Of a stretch of DNA of 64,000 nt, positions 41,611 through 50,481 are shown piece after piece. The notes under the pieces are model-generated. The model saw nothing but the letters and a program-made list of their open reading frames with translations, had not been told where the DNA came from and ran no database searches. Numbering within the stretch: position 1 is the stretch's first letter; every line of letters begins with the position of its first letter. Source of the DNA: Gordoniibacillus chartarius (GTDB lineage: Bacteria; Bacillota; Bacilli; Paenibacillales; NBRC-103111); the NCBI RefSeq assembly GCF_042432825.1, contig NZ_JBHLWN010000021.1, positions 1-64,000 of the forward strand. The letters are read 5' to 3'. Position numbers and translations under genes: made by a program.

Positions 41611-44394
41611 CTAACGGATCCATCCAAGCTTCCGGGCGAGCGCTATCGCCTCCGTACGCCGCTGCACCTGCAGCTTTTCAAAAATTCTTCGATTGTGTCC
41701 TTTCACCGTGTCCAGGGCAAGGTACAGCCGTTCGCCGATCTGACGATTCGAGAGACCGTCGGCAATCAGCTGCAGCACCTCCAACTCGCGTGGGGTTAAT
41801 GTCTCTATAGGGGTCATAGCCGCAGACTGGCTTCCGCCCCCTGTCTGTTCCGCTTCGCATGCGGCCAGCAGCTTTCCGACATAGTCGGACACCCGCCCAT
41901 AAGCAGCCGCTTCAGCGAGCAGCGGCACGATTGAAGGTCCTTCGTCAACGAAGCTGCGGATCACTCCCCCCGGCTCAGCCAGCTCCAGCGCTTCAAGCAG
42001 CAGCAAGGACGCCTGACTCTTCGCCCCCTGAGCCTGCAGCACAACCGCTTGCAAAATCGTCGCCTTCAACCGCTCGTCCCGCCAGCCTCTTGCTTCTGCC
42101 AAAGAGCGAATAGGCTCCAGAACGGCCAGCGCCGCAGCCGTGTCGCCGCGGGCCAGGTGAGCGCGGGCCGCACATAAGGGAAGCCCGTTCATCCGGGCCA
42201 AATGTGCAGCTCCCTCCATATCTCCCCGCCGAATCGCCGTCTGCACCTGAACCGCGGCAATGTCAGGCAAGCGATTCAGCAATCTATGCTCACGGATGAA
42301 TTGCTTCACATCGGCCAGAATACCGGATGCCTGTTCCGCATCCTCCTCGGCAAGCTTCACTCGTGCGAAAAATAATCCGCAAGTTACAAGCGCATCGTTG
42401 CTATGGATTTGCCGTGCCAGATGCTCACACTTCTGCGCATATTGCATGGCATTCTCAAGATCGTTCCATTCATAGCGGATGCGGGCCAAGCCCATATAGG
42501 CCTCGCAAGCCGCCGGCAGCGGCACCTCGCCGGTTCGCTTCAAAGCGCTCCGGTACCGTTCCTCTGCCTCATACAGGCGGTTATCCTTTTCCAATAGGCT
42601 GCCTTGACTTACAGCGGCCATAATTCCAATCAAACTGCTGTCTATTCTTCGGCTGACCGACAAAACTTCGCTATAAGCCTCCATGGCCTCCTTACGGTCG
42701 CCGCGAAGCTGGTAAGCAACTCCCATCATCCATAATACGGCGACTCGGACAGGAAGCAGCTCCGGATTCAGATACTCCAAGGAGCGGCGCGACTGGGCGA
42801 TCACGGTATCCGCCTGACTCGGCTCGAGCACCGGCGCCGCATGTCTCGGTGTAATATGTCCCACAAGGTCATCGGTCTTATCCTCGGCCACCGTCGTTTG
42901 CAGCGCATCTTCGGCGGCTTGCAGAGGGTGAGGCTCGGCGGCGAACGGCTGTCCAGCAAGCGCAATGGCGGCGACCGCGGCTCGCGTGGCAGCCATGATG
43001 CCGAGCAGATCGTTAGGCTTGGCATTCGTGTCCAAGCCTTGCATAGCCATGGCGGCTTCGGCAGCTTGCAGCTTCGGTTCGATCTCCGTCGGTCTGCCGG
43101 TAATCAATAATGCTGAGCCATAGATGATCCATAACGAAGGTCTCGCATCCAATTCAGCTTTGGGTAGCGTTTCCAGCCAGCTCAGTACCGGAGAAGCCGC
43201 GCCGCGAAGATGCAGCGGCATGCCTTCGCCTTCAGCGAGCCTTGCGGCGCGATCTACATGTCCGGCGGCAACGGCGTGGCGGAAAGCTTCGAGCGGCATG
43301 GCGTTATTTTCATACCACACGCTGGCTCGGTCATGTAATACGGTAACGCTCTCCAGCCCGGCGGAGGAGGAAAGGCGGTGCTGTAATTTGTGCCGCAGCA
43401 GCTCGGCGAAGAGGTGGTGATAGCGAAACCATCGATTCTCATCGTCCAGCGGGACGATAAATAAATTGGCGCGATAGAGCGATAACAGAACCTCGTCTCC
43501 GGATACGGATGCATCGCCGGGCAGAACCGCCTCGCAAAGCGGCCCGCACAGCCGGTCAAGCACGGATGTATAGAGTAAAAATGTCCGGGTTGCTTCCGGC
43601 TGCTTATGCAGAACCTCTTCCACCAAATAATCCAGCATGACACGCTGATTGCCGGCGAACGATTGCGGGAGAGGCTCGGCTGGCGGACGCCCCTGCAGGG
43701 TAACGGCGGCGATCTGCAGCGCGGCGATCCAGCCTTCGGTACGATTTTCCAGCGCCGCTGCCGCTTCCGCAGTCAGCTTTACGTTCATCACTCCGGTAAG
43801 AAATGCGGCCGTCTCGGACTCGGTAAACCGCAAATCCATAGCGCCCAGCTCGGTTACTTCGTCCCTTACCCGCATTCGGGCAAGCGGTAAACCCGGCTCC
43901 TCCCGGGTCACGACGACAAGGTGCATATTGGGCGGCAGATGTTCCAGCAGATACATGAGGGCCGTATGAACGGATGTATGGTGAATGACATGGTAATCGT
44001 CAAGAACGAGGATGAACGGTCCAGGGATGCTGGCAATATCGTTAATCAACACAGCCAGTATCGATTCGATCGGCGGCGGCTGGGGCGATTGAAGCAATTC
44101 CAGGGCATTGCGGGCTTGATTCTCTGCGATCGTATGGAGCGCCGCAATGACATACGCCAGAAAGCGATGAAGCTCGTTGTCTCCTTCGTCCAGAGACAGC
44201 CATGCTGCCGGACGGTCACAGGCCGACAGCCATTCGCTTACCAGGGTCGTTTTGCCGTAGCCGGCGGAAGCTGAAATCAAAGATAATTTACGGTGCAAAC
44301 CTTCGCTCAGCTTCTCCGTCAAGCGCCGGCGGAGCAGCGCCTTGGGCCGGGCCCGGGGAATATACAGTTTCGTGGCTACGAGTGGAAACAGCAT
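41611..44394 (-). CDS. MalT-type ATP-dependent LuxR regulator
   Basis: A 927-residue STAND-class transcription factor. The P-loop SASAGYGKTT is at about 41-50 and the Walker B LVLDDYH at about 124-130, followed by the winged-helix NTPase arm. A long tetratricopeptide-like helical sensor region (about 400-840) precedes a C-terminal LuxR helix-turn-helix (LTPRELEVLQLIADGLSNRQIGERLYLALDTVKGHNRRIFEKL). Such proteins bind a small ligand on the TPR domain and ATP on the NTPase. The inducer is unknown. Confidence 0.9.
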   Translation of the reverse strand: MLFPLVATKLYIPRARPKALLRRRLTEKLSEGLHRKLSLISASAGYGKTTLVSEWLSACDRPAAWLSLDEGDNELHRFLAYVIAALHTIAENQARNALELLQSPQPPPIESILAVLINDIASIPGPFILVLDDYHVIHHTSVHTALMYLLEHLPPNMHLVVVTREEPGLPLARMRVRDEVTELGAMDLRFTESETAAFLTGVMNVKLTAEAAAALENRTEGWIAALQIAAVTLQGRPPAEPLPQSFAGNQRVMLDYLVEEVLHKQPEATRTFLLYTSVLDRLCGPLCEAVLPGDASVSGDEVLLSLYRANLFIVPLDDENRWFRYHHLFAELLRHKLQHRLSSSAGLESVTVLHDRASVWYENNAMPLEAFRHAVAAGHVDRAARLAEGEGMPLHLRGAASPVLSWLETLPKAELDARPSLWIIYGSALLITGRPTEIEPKLQAAEAAMAMQGLDTNAKPNDLLGIMAATRAAVAAIALAGQPFAAEPHPLQAAEDALQTTVAEDKTDDLVGHITPRHAAPVLEPSQADTVIAQSRRSLEYLNPELLPVRVAVLWMMGVAYQLRGDRKEAMEAYSEVLSVSRRIDSSLIGIMAAVSQGSLLEKDNRLYEAEERYRSALKRTGEVPLPAACEAYMGLARIRYEWNDLENAMQYAQKCEHLARQIHSNDALVTCGLFFARVKLAEEDAEQASGILADVKQFIREHRLLNRLPDIAAVQVQTAIRRGDMEGAAHLARMNGLPLCAARAHLARGDTAAALAVLEPIRSLAEARGWRDERLKATILQAVVLQAQGAKSQASLLLLEALELAEPGGVIRSFVDEGPSIVPLLAEAAAYGRVSDYVGKLLAACEAEQTGGGSQSAAMTPIETLTPRELEVLQLIADGLSNRQIGERLYLALDTVKGHNRRIFEKLQVQRRTEAIALARKLGWIR

Positions 44395-44584
44395 ACGATC
44401 TCACCTTTTCCCGGAGGGGGCTGAATAGCCTTACAAGTCTGAGACGATCATATCACAGCAGCTTGAGCAGCGTCATGTTTGCGGCCGTCATCCTCGGCAA
44501 AAATGTCGGAGTTCTGCCGCTGGGCCGCTCATGTGCCGGAGTAACGCATCGCCGACAAAATCAGCACCATTCCTCGTTTGAAGG

Positions 44585-45334
44585 CTATTTATGAACCGAC
44601 CTGGCTAGGCGAAAGCCGAGATCGTCGATGCGAAACGTAGGATGACTGCGGCGGCGGCACGTGGAGCCGCAGCCTCTCGCTTCTTCCGCCCAGCTGCCGC
44701 CCCGGAAAATCCTGTAGGAGCCGTACACGTTCACGTCATATAAATCCCAGCACCACTCCCATACGTTGCCGAGCATATCGTAGAGCCCCCACGCATTCGG
44801 CAGCTTCCTCCCGACCTCATGCGCCTTACCCCCGGAGTTGCCGCGATACCAGGCAATGTCGTCGAGCTCGCCGTAATAGTAGCCGGACGTTCCCGCTTTG
44901 CACGCAAACTGCCACTCCGCTTCCGTAGACAAACGATATCCGTTCGCCGTTATGTTCCAGACGGCACGCTCACCGTCATCGCTCACTGAGTAGCATTCCT
45001 GCAGCCCGGACCGCCGGGAAAGCGCATTACAGAAACCGACAGCGTCATTCCAAGACACTTCCGTAACCGGGGCCTGAGATTCGGCATCCGGTTCGGCTGA
45101 ATGCGGCACCACTGAATTATACAACGCTTTCGTAACGGGAACCGGCGCCAGCAAAAACGAATCTACCGTAACCGTCCACGTCGATTGGATCCGATCGTCT
45201 CTTAACTGAATCTCGCCGGCCGGAATGTTCATCATCGGAATTTTCTTCATCGGAATGTTCACCATCAAATCGTCGGCCTGACTATGCTCGTGCACATCGC
45301 GTTCACCGCCCAATCGCCCTTCGTTTGACATCAT
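44585..45334 (-). CDS. SUMF1-fold (formylglycine-generating-enzyme-like) protein
   Basis: A 249-residue protein of the SUMF1/EgtB/PvdO fold. Typical segments are PVTEVSWNDAVGFCNALS, GYRLSTEAEWQFACKAG, LYDMLGNVWEWC and RIFRGGSW. The true formylglycine enzymes carry a paired Cys motif after GGSW; here the region reads GCGSTCRRR, so the activity as a formylglycine-generating enzyme is doubtful. The fold also serves in iron-dependent oxidations and in ligand-binding modules. No sulfatase gene is nearby. GGAGGAAGA precedes two adjacent ATGs. Confidence 0.8.
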   Translation of the reverse strand: MMSNEGRLGGERDVHEHSQADDLMVNIPMKKIPMMNIPAGEIQLRDDRIQSTWTVTVDSFLLAPVPVTKALYNSVVPHSAEPDAESQAPVTEVSWNDAVGFCNALSRRSGLQECYSVSDDGERAVWNITANGYRLSTEAEWQFACKAGTSGYYYGELDDIAWYRGNSGGKAHEVGRKLPNAWGLYDMLGNVWEWCWDLYDVNVYGSYRIFRGGSWAEEARGCGSTCRRRSHPTFRIDDLGFRLARSVHK

Positions 45335-45360
45335 TCTTCCTCCTTCTTCAGCTTCACCCG

Positions 45361-46020
45361 CTAAGCTTCTTTTATCTTAAACCTCCCGACGTACTCCTCG
45401 CAGATGTACCGGTTATCTTCGCCATTGCTAGGCTTAATGTTCGCCACGCGAAAGAAGCCCAGCCCTACGACCATCGCCATTAGCCCGTAAGCGGCGCTTT
45501 GGGAATCCTCAACATTCATATGTCCCGTCTTGTTGCCGTACTCAAAAATTTTAGCTATGCCTTGCAGATCGGCCAAATAGCTTTCGGACAGCACTTCTTG
45601 CAGCCCGCGGTCCAACACCGCCTTCGAGAAAAATTGCAGGAATAGCCTTGCCTGGTCTTCATACGGAATGTGCATCTTCTCCACTCCATCGAGCCCCGAC
45701 ACATTGATCGCCTTTGACGCACTTTCACTTGACGGCGGGAGCATGTGCTTAAGCGCAACGTCGAGCATTTGCCCGGCCGGCATGGTAGTATCGATCTCCG
45801 ATTGGATCTTTTGACCATAATAGGCCAAGAACGCCTTAAAAGCCTCGACTGTCAAGTGGTCCTTATTCTTGTAGTAATACGTGACGACTCCTTTGGAGCA
45901 GTCGGCATACTCGGCAACTTTATCGAGCGTCATCCCGTCCATCCCGTATTTGCTGATACAAGTTAACGTGGCGTTGATGACATCTGCGCGGCGCTTCGGT
46001 TCCATTCCTACTTTGGGCAT
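45361..46020 (-). CDS. TetR/AcrR-family regulator
   Basis: A 219-residue protein. The N-terminal TetR helix-turn-helix is at about 10-55 (RRADVINATLTCISKYGMDGMTLDKVAEYADCSKGVVTYYYKNKDHL), followed by a helical ligand domain. The SKGVVTYYYKNKD text resembles the BetI group. It lies 26 nt upstream of the SUMF1-like gene, so the two probably form an operon. Confidence 0.88.
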   Translation of the reverse strand: MPKVGMEPKRRADVINATLTCISKYGMDGMTLDKVAEYADCSKGVVTYYYKNKDHLTVEAFKAFLAYYGQKIQSEIDTTMPAGQMLDVALKHMLPPSSESASKAINVSGLDGVEKMHIPYEDQARLFLQFFSKAVLDRGLQEVLSESYLADLQGIAKIFEYGNKTGHMNVEDSQSAAYGLMAMVVGLGFFRVANIKPSNGEDNRYICEEYVGRFKIKEA

Positions 46021-46158
46021 GCGGTTACCTCTTTTTATTCCGAATGGTCAGTATAAAAAAACAATAGCGAATATGGCTGTTATTGTCAACTGTGAAGCCA
46101 TGCTCGGCGAAGCTGTAGAGTTCCATCTGCGGCTGCTTTCATCATGCAGCTATGGCAC

Positions 46159-46204
46159 GTGAAGTCGCCGAGCCCGATACTAGGAAACGGTACTTCACGG
46201 GCTC
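46159..46204. other. Interleaved inverted repeats (possible pseudoknot)
   Basis: GTGAAGT (46159-46165) matches ACTTCAC (46192-46198), and GAGCCCG (46170-46176) matches CGGGCTC (46198-46204). The order a-b-a'-b' would give an H-type pseudoknot or two exclusive hairpins. It lies about 140-185 nt upstream of the TetR gene. Confidence 0.4.
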
Positions 46205-46460
46205 CTCTTCTCGATCCTAGCCAGCTCGTGCCGCATTGATTATGCCAATCACCGATCGCAGCGCCCCAGCCACGGGCAAGAGCTTGCCGGTGCAGTACAG
46301 CGACCGCTGCATGTCCCAAATAGAGGATTTTGAGGGCGCTAATATTACTCTTTGTCCTATGAAAGCTGGAATAAAGGAGCGGCGGGGGCTTATTTTTTCT
46401 GAGCTGACCCAAAACGCCACCTTTTCTCGGCTTTGCAGGAAATTAAGAATCTGCGAATCC

Positions 46461-46498
46461 GCTATTTGGTTGAAAATCAACCAATTGAAGCAAATAGC
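46461..46498. repeat. Nested palindromic element
   Basis: GCTATTTG (46461-46468) is the inverse of CAAATAGC (46491-46498), and inside it TTGGTTGA (46466-46473) is the inverse of TCAACCAA (46477-46484). Similar bases extend further out (CTGCGAA on both sides in direct order). It looks like an interspersed palindromic repeat. Confidence 0.5.
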
Positions 46499-46595
46499 TC
46501 CCTGCGAAACCGTTAATTAGCCTGTCACATCTACGATTGTTTCACCTTCCACGGACCTACCCGCTACAACTCCCCTAGACCCAACACGCAACAAA

Positions 46596-46630
46596 AGCCG
46601 CCCTCCACACCAAATCGCGGGAGAGCGGCT
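46596..46630 (-). terminator. Terminator of the HelD gene
   Basis: AGCCGCCCTCC pairs imperfectly with GGGAGAGCGGCT; on the minus strand it is followed by TTTTGTTG. Confidence 0.6.
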
Positions 46631-46659
46631 CGCCAAATCCATCATCTATCGTCAAAACC

Positions 46660-49296
46660 TTACTGCAGCTGCGGCTCGGCAGCACCGGCCGGAGTGCCTG
46701 CCGCAGCACCGCCTGCAGCACCGGCCGCAGCACCGCCTGCAGCGCCACCTGCAGCACCGGCCGCAGCGCCGCCTGCAGCACCGGCCGCAGCGCCGCCTGC
46801 AGCACCGGCCGCAGCACCGGCCGCAGCACCGCCTGCAGCACCGGCTGCAGCCACAGCGGCCGCAAGCGGCGTGCCCTGCAGGAACGGCGTCGGCTCGCCC
46901 GCGATGTGCAGGTGGAGCCGGTGCAGTGCGCGCGTGCACACGGTGTAGAACAGCTTCCGCTCGCGCTCGCTGCGGTAGACGGATGCGCCGGCGTTGTACA
47001 CGATGACGGCGTCGAATTCGAGTCCTTTGGCGAGCGCAGCCGGAATCACGGTGAGCTCCGAGCTGAAGCCGGCGGACTCCTTCGTGACGAGCTGCAGCGG
47101 CGGCTGCTCCCCGCCGGCCGCAGCCCCCGCGCCGGCAGGCAGCTCCGCCCCCGCCGCGGCGCGCGCTTCCTGCAGCCGCTCGTGCGCCCGGCGCGCCTCC
47201 GCCTGCGTCTTGCAGATGACGGCGACCGTCTTTGCGCCCTCCGCCCGCAGCCGCACGACGTCGCGCCATACCTGCGCCGGCAGCTCCGCCGCACCGGCCG
47301 CCGCCAGCACCTGCGGCGGCTCGCCGCGGCGCTCGAACGGCTCGACCGACTCCCGCTCCGGCAGCACGGCGGCGGCCAGCTCCGCGATCTCGGTCGTCGA
47401 GCGGTAGCTCTTCGTCAGCCGATAAATGCGCGTATCGTCCTCCTGGAACAGCTCCGCGATCGAGCCGTATTCGCCGCCGCCCTGCGCATGCTGATAGATG
47501 CCCTGGTTCCAATCGCCGAGCAGCGTGAATTTCGCACGCGGGAACAGCCGCTTCAAATACGAAAACTGGTACGGCGTATAGTCCTGCGCCTCGTCGATCA
47601 GCACGTGCCGGATCGCCGACAGCGTCTGTCTGCTCTCGATCCGGCCCTTCAGATCGACCATCGGCGTCGCATCCTCGTACGGAATAAGGCCGCGCCCCAG
47701 CCGCTCCAGCGTATCGCGGCATACGCCGTTCCACAGCTCGCCCCCGGGCCTTGCCGCAGCGATCCGCTCCCGCACGGCGGGAGCGTCGGCCCCTGCCTCC
47801 TCCGCCAGACGGGTCCACAGCGACTCGTCCTCGAACAGCCGCGCGTACAATCCCCCAAGGTCCCAGAACTCGAACCGCTTCGCCTGTTCGATGAGCGGTC
47901 CGTACCGTTTCTTCGCCTGCTTCTTCGCCATCGTCTGCAGCTCGGGGTCCGCACCGAGATATTGCGGCGCATTGCGGAGCCGGCGATAGTACCGTTTCTC
48001 CGCTTCGGCCTTCAGCGTCTCCAGCTCCTCCTGCAGCCATTCCGAGAGCAGCTCCATCCGCTCCCATATCGGCCGCGTCGTGCGGTGCTCGTAGAACCGT
48101 TCCGCTAGACGCGAGGCCTGCAGCACGACGCGGTCCTTAACCATGAAATCCCGAAACTTCATGCCTTCCCGCTCCAGCAGCTTCGCATACAGCCGAATCG
48201 CCTCCGCGAACGCAGTGGACGATTTGAACCGCACGCCCGCCGTCCTCACGGCCTCCAGCTCTTCGCCTTCGGGACGGCGCAGCTGCGCCTCGAACTGGTC
48301 GTAGGCGTCTTCGACCGCCGGGCCTTGATCAGCGCCGGCCCCGCTTCCCGCCGCGACCGCGCCCAGGTCGTCCAGCTCCCGCTCGAGATGCTCCTGGAAC
48401 GTCGTCTGCCGCATATTGGCTTCACCCAGCTCCGGCAGCACGTTCGACACGTAGTCGCTGAACAGACGGTTCGGCGAGAACAGCACCATGTTGCTGCTCG
48501 ACAGCAAGTCGCGGTACCGGTACAGCAAATACGCGACGCGCTGCAGCGCGACGGACGTTTTGCCGCTGCCCGCCGCTCCCTGCACGATCACGACGCGGCT
48601 CGTCGTATCGCGGATGATCTCGTTCTGCTCGCTTTGGATCGACGTGACGATGCTTTTCATTTTGTCGTCGGCGCTTCGGCCGAGCAGCTGCGCGAGAAGG
48701 CCGTCGCCGATGCGCAGGCCTGTATCGAAATAGTCCGTCAGCCTGCCGCCGCGGATCAAGTACTGCCGCTTCAGCGTCAGCTCGCCGTGAATCGTCTCGC
48801 CCTTCGGAACGCTGTAGGAAGCCGGCCCCGGAGGAAAATCATAGAACATCCCCGAGATCGGCGCGCGCCAGTCGTACACGAGCAGCTCGTCGGTTTCCGG
48901 GTCGACGACCGACATCAGTCCGATATACACCTTCTCCTGCAGACCCGTCTCCGCCTCGGTAAAATCAATCCGCCCGAAATACGGCTCCTCCATGCTCCGC
49001 TCCAGCCTGCGCAGCGTATCGTACGCCTGCTCGAACGTGCGCTCCTGCTGGCGCAGCACGTTCGCCTGCGCACGGATGCTGGCAGCCGTCTCCATCAGAT
49101 CATCGTCGTGCTCGGCGTTCAAGCTCACATCGTCCCAGAAGTCGCGGCGGATCGACACGACCCGCTCGCGGCGGTCCGAGACGAGCGACTGCGCTTTTTC
49201 CTTCAGCCTCCCCATCAGCTTGACGATCCCGCCGAGACGCACCGACTCCCGTTCGTATTCGTTCCGCTCCTGCTCCGAACGTTCTTTCTCTGACAT
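46660..49296 (-). CDS. helD: HelD-type UvrD/Rep-family helicase with long Ala/Gly C-terminal tail
   Basis: An 878-residue protein. A coiled-coil N-terminus (about 1-95, rich in Glu and Arg) is followed by the HelD-specific segment (YFGRIDFTE ... LLVYDWRAPISGMFYDF). The UvrD motor has Walker A GAAGSGKTS at about 225, motif II HVLIDEAQDY, and motif SYRSTTEIA. HelD frees stalled RNA polymerase from DNA. The last 70 or so residues, after TPFLQGTPL, are almost only Ala and Gly, encoded by a degenerate GC-rich repeat at about 46690-46870. The ATG at 49296 has AGGGGGAG upstream. Confidence 0.88.
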   Translation of the reverse strand: MSEKERSEQERNEYERESVRLGGIVKLMGRLKEKAQSLVSDRRERVVSIRRDFWDDVSLNAEHDDDLMETAASIRAQANVLRQQERTFEQAYDTLRRLERSMEEPYFGRIDFTEAETGLQEKVYIGLMSVVDPETDELLVYDWRAPISGMFYDFPPGPASYSVPKGETIHGELTLKRQYLIRGGRLTDYFDTGLRIGDGLLAQLLGRSADDKMKSIVTSIQSEQNEIIRDTTSRVVIVQGAAGSGKTSVALQRVAYLLYRYRDLLSSSNMVLFSPNRLFSDYVSNVLPELGEANMRQTTFQEHLERELDDLGAVAAGSGAGADQGPAVEDAYDQFEAQLRRPEGEELEAVRTAGVRFKSSTAFAEAIRLYAKLLEREGMKFRDFMVKDRVVLQASRLAERFYEHRTTRPIWERMELLSEWLQEELETLKAEAEKRYYRRLRNAPQYLGADPELQTMAKKQAKKRYGPLIEQAKRFEFWDLGGLYARLFEDESLWTRLAEEAGADAPAVRERIAAARPGGELWNGVCRDTLERLGRGLIPYEDATPMVDLKGRIESRQTLSAIRHVLIDEAQDYTPYQFSYLKRLFPRAKFTLLGDWNQGIYQHAQGGGEYGSIAELFQEDDTRIYRLTKSYRSTTEIAELAAAVLPERESVEPFERRGEPPQVLAAAGAAELPAQVWRDVVRLRAEGAKTVAVICKTQAEARRAHERLQEARAAAGAELPAGAGAAAGGEQPPLQLVTKESAGFSSELTVIPAALAKGLEFDAVIVYNAGASVYRSERERKLFYTVCTRALHRLHLHIAGEPTPFLQGTPLAAAVAAAGAAGGAAAGAAAGAAGGAAAGAAGGAAAGAAGGAAGGAAAGAAGGAAAGTPAGAAEPQLQ
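46690..46870. repeat. GC-rich degenerate repeat within helD
   Basis: A repeating CTGCAGCACCGGCCGCAG-like pattern with mixed 12-, 15- and 24-nt spacing. It encodes GAAGGAAAG-type residues in the helD frame. Confidence 0.85.
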
Positions 49297-49330
49297 GACG
49301 ACTCCCCCTGACGACTGCATTTTCTATAGT

Positions 49331-50452
49331 TTAATATATGCGATGAATGATGTCTTCGAAATCCGGTTCTTCCATATGCACATCCGCAATGGGCCCCCAT
49401 GTGCCGACCGTCTTGAGCATGTCCATGACGCTGATCGTCGTCCGGTTGCATTCCAGCGTTACGCCGCTGTCCGTCCGCCCGGTCAGCCGGAACGCCCCCT
49501 CCCATCGCTCCGGCACCGACCAGCCGCCCGATGCGCCGCCGGCACCAACGCTTCCGCCAGCCTCAACGCCAGTGCTGCTGCCAACGCTTTCTCCAACGCC
49601 AACGATGCCGCCGTTTCCCCCAGCACCGACACCGCTAACGCCAACGTCTCCGCCGCTGCTAACGCTGCCGCTCCCGGCGCCTTCGAACGTCACCCGTATG
49701 ACCGTCGGCAGCCCGATCCGCTCCCGCAGCGCCGCGATCGAGCCATCGTAAGCCAGCTCGCCGCGGTTAATGACCATGACCCGCGAGCACAGCTGCTCGA
49801 TATCGTCCATGTCGTGGGTCGTCAGCAGAATGGTCACGCCCAGCTCGCGGTTGAGCTTCTGCAGAAAGCTCCGTATGCTCCGTTTCGCGAGCACGTCCAA
49901 GCCGATCGTCGGCTCGTCGAGAAACAGCACATCCGGCGCATGGAGGAGTGCGGCGGCCAGATCGGCGCGCATCCGCTGACCGAGCGACAGCTTGCGGACC
50001 GGCGTCTGCATGAATTCGTCCAGCCCGAGCAGCTCCGTTAATTCCTCCAGCCGCCGCCGCTTGTCTTCGCCGGGCACCTTGTACATGGCTGCTAGTATAT
50101 CGTAGGAATCCTTTACCGGCAAATCCCACCACAGCTGCGTCCGCTGGCCGAACACGACGCCAAGCCGCCTCGCCACCTCCGTCCGCTGGCGGTGCGGACT
50201 GAACCCGGCGATGCGCACACTGCCTGAGGTCGGATGGAGAATGCCGGTTAACATTTTGATCGTCGTCGACTTGCCTGCGCCGTTCGGGCCGATATAGCCG
50301 ACAAACTCACCGCGCTCAATCGTAAAGCTCACGTCCCGCACCGCCGTCTTCTCCAGCCTGGCGCCGGACCACAGGCTGCGCAGCGCGCCGAAGCGCCCTT
50401 CCGCAGCAACCGGGACCCGGAAAGTTTTGCTAATATTCGTCACGGATATCAT
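49331..50452 (-). CDS. ABC transporter ATP-binding protein (ABC-2 exporter type)
   Basis: A 373-residue ATPase. Walker A GPNGAGKST (about 55-63), signature LSLGQRMRADLA, Walker B DVLFLDEPTIG, and H-loop TTHDMDD. The sequence GQRTQLWWDLPVKDSYDILAAMYKV is typical of the COG4586 group that works with two ABC-2 permeases. After about residue 255 an insertion of roughly 55 residues made almost only of Gly, Ser, Val and Ala interrupts the C-terminal accessory domain, which resumes at WEGAFRLTGRTDSG. Substrate unknown. Confidence 0.9.
   Translation of the reverse strand: MISVTNISKTFRVPVAAEGRFGALRSLWSGARLEKTAVRDVSFTIERGEFVGYIGPNGAGKSTTIKMLTGILHPTSGSVRIAGFSPHRQRTEVARRLGVVFGQRTQLWWDLPVKDSYDILAAMYKVPGEDKRRRLEELTELLGLDEFMQTPVRKLSLGQRMRADLAAALLHAPDVLFLDEPTIGLDVLAKRSIRSFLQKLNRELGVTILLTTHDMDDIEQLCSRVMVINRGELAYDGSIAALRERIGLPTVIRVTFEGAGSGSVSSGGDVGVSGVGAGGNGGIVGVGESVGSSTGVEAGGSVGAGGASGGWSVPERWEGAFRLTGRTDSGVTLECNRTTISVMDMLKTVGTWGPIADVHMEEPDFEDIIHRIY
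49550..49690. repeat. Degenerate repeat encoding the Gly/Ser/Val insertion
   Basis: The plus strand repeats variants of GCCAACGCC and GCTAACGCC. On the coding strand this gives GVG, GGS and SGG runs inside the ABC ATPase gene without breaking its frame. Confidence 0.75.
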
Positions 50453-50481
50453 GCGTTGCCTCGTCTCCCTTCATTCAGCGT

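Larger units (their letters stand above)
46021..46595. other. Gene-free region with nested palindromes
   Basis: About 575 nt without a supported gene. It holds an interleaved inverted-repeat arrangement at 46159-46204 and an imperfect palindromic element at about 46441-46515, both listed separately. Confidence 0.5.

Noticed and set aside
44585..45334. True formylglycine-generating enzyme
   Set aside because: The catalytic paired Cys motif is not in its usual form and there is no sulfatase gene nearby; called only as SUMF1-fold.
46236..46520. Plus-strand 94-codon frame in the gene-free region
   Set aside because: It runs through the palindromic element, lacks a ribosome binding site and resembles no family.
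46652..48108. Long open frames on both strands overlapping helD
   Set aside because: Ala/Arg-rich translations typical of GC-rich antisense or shifted frames; helD explains the region.
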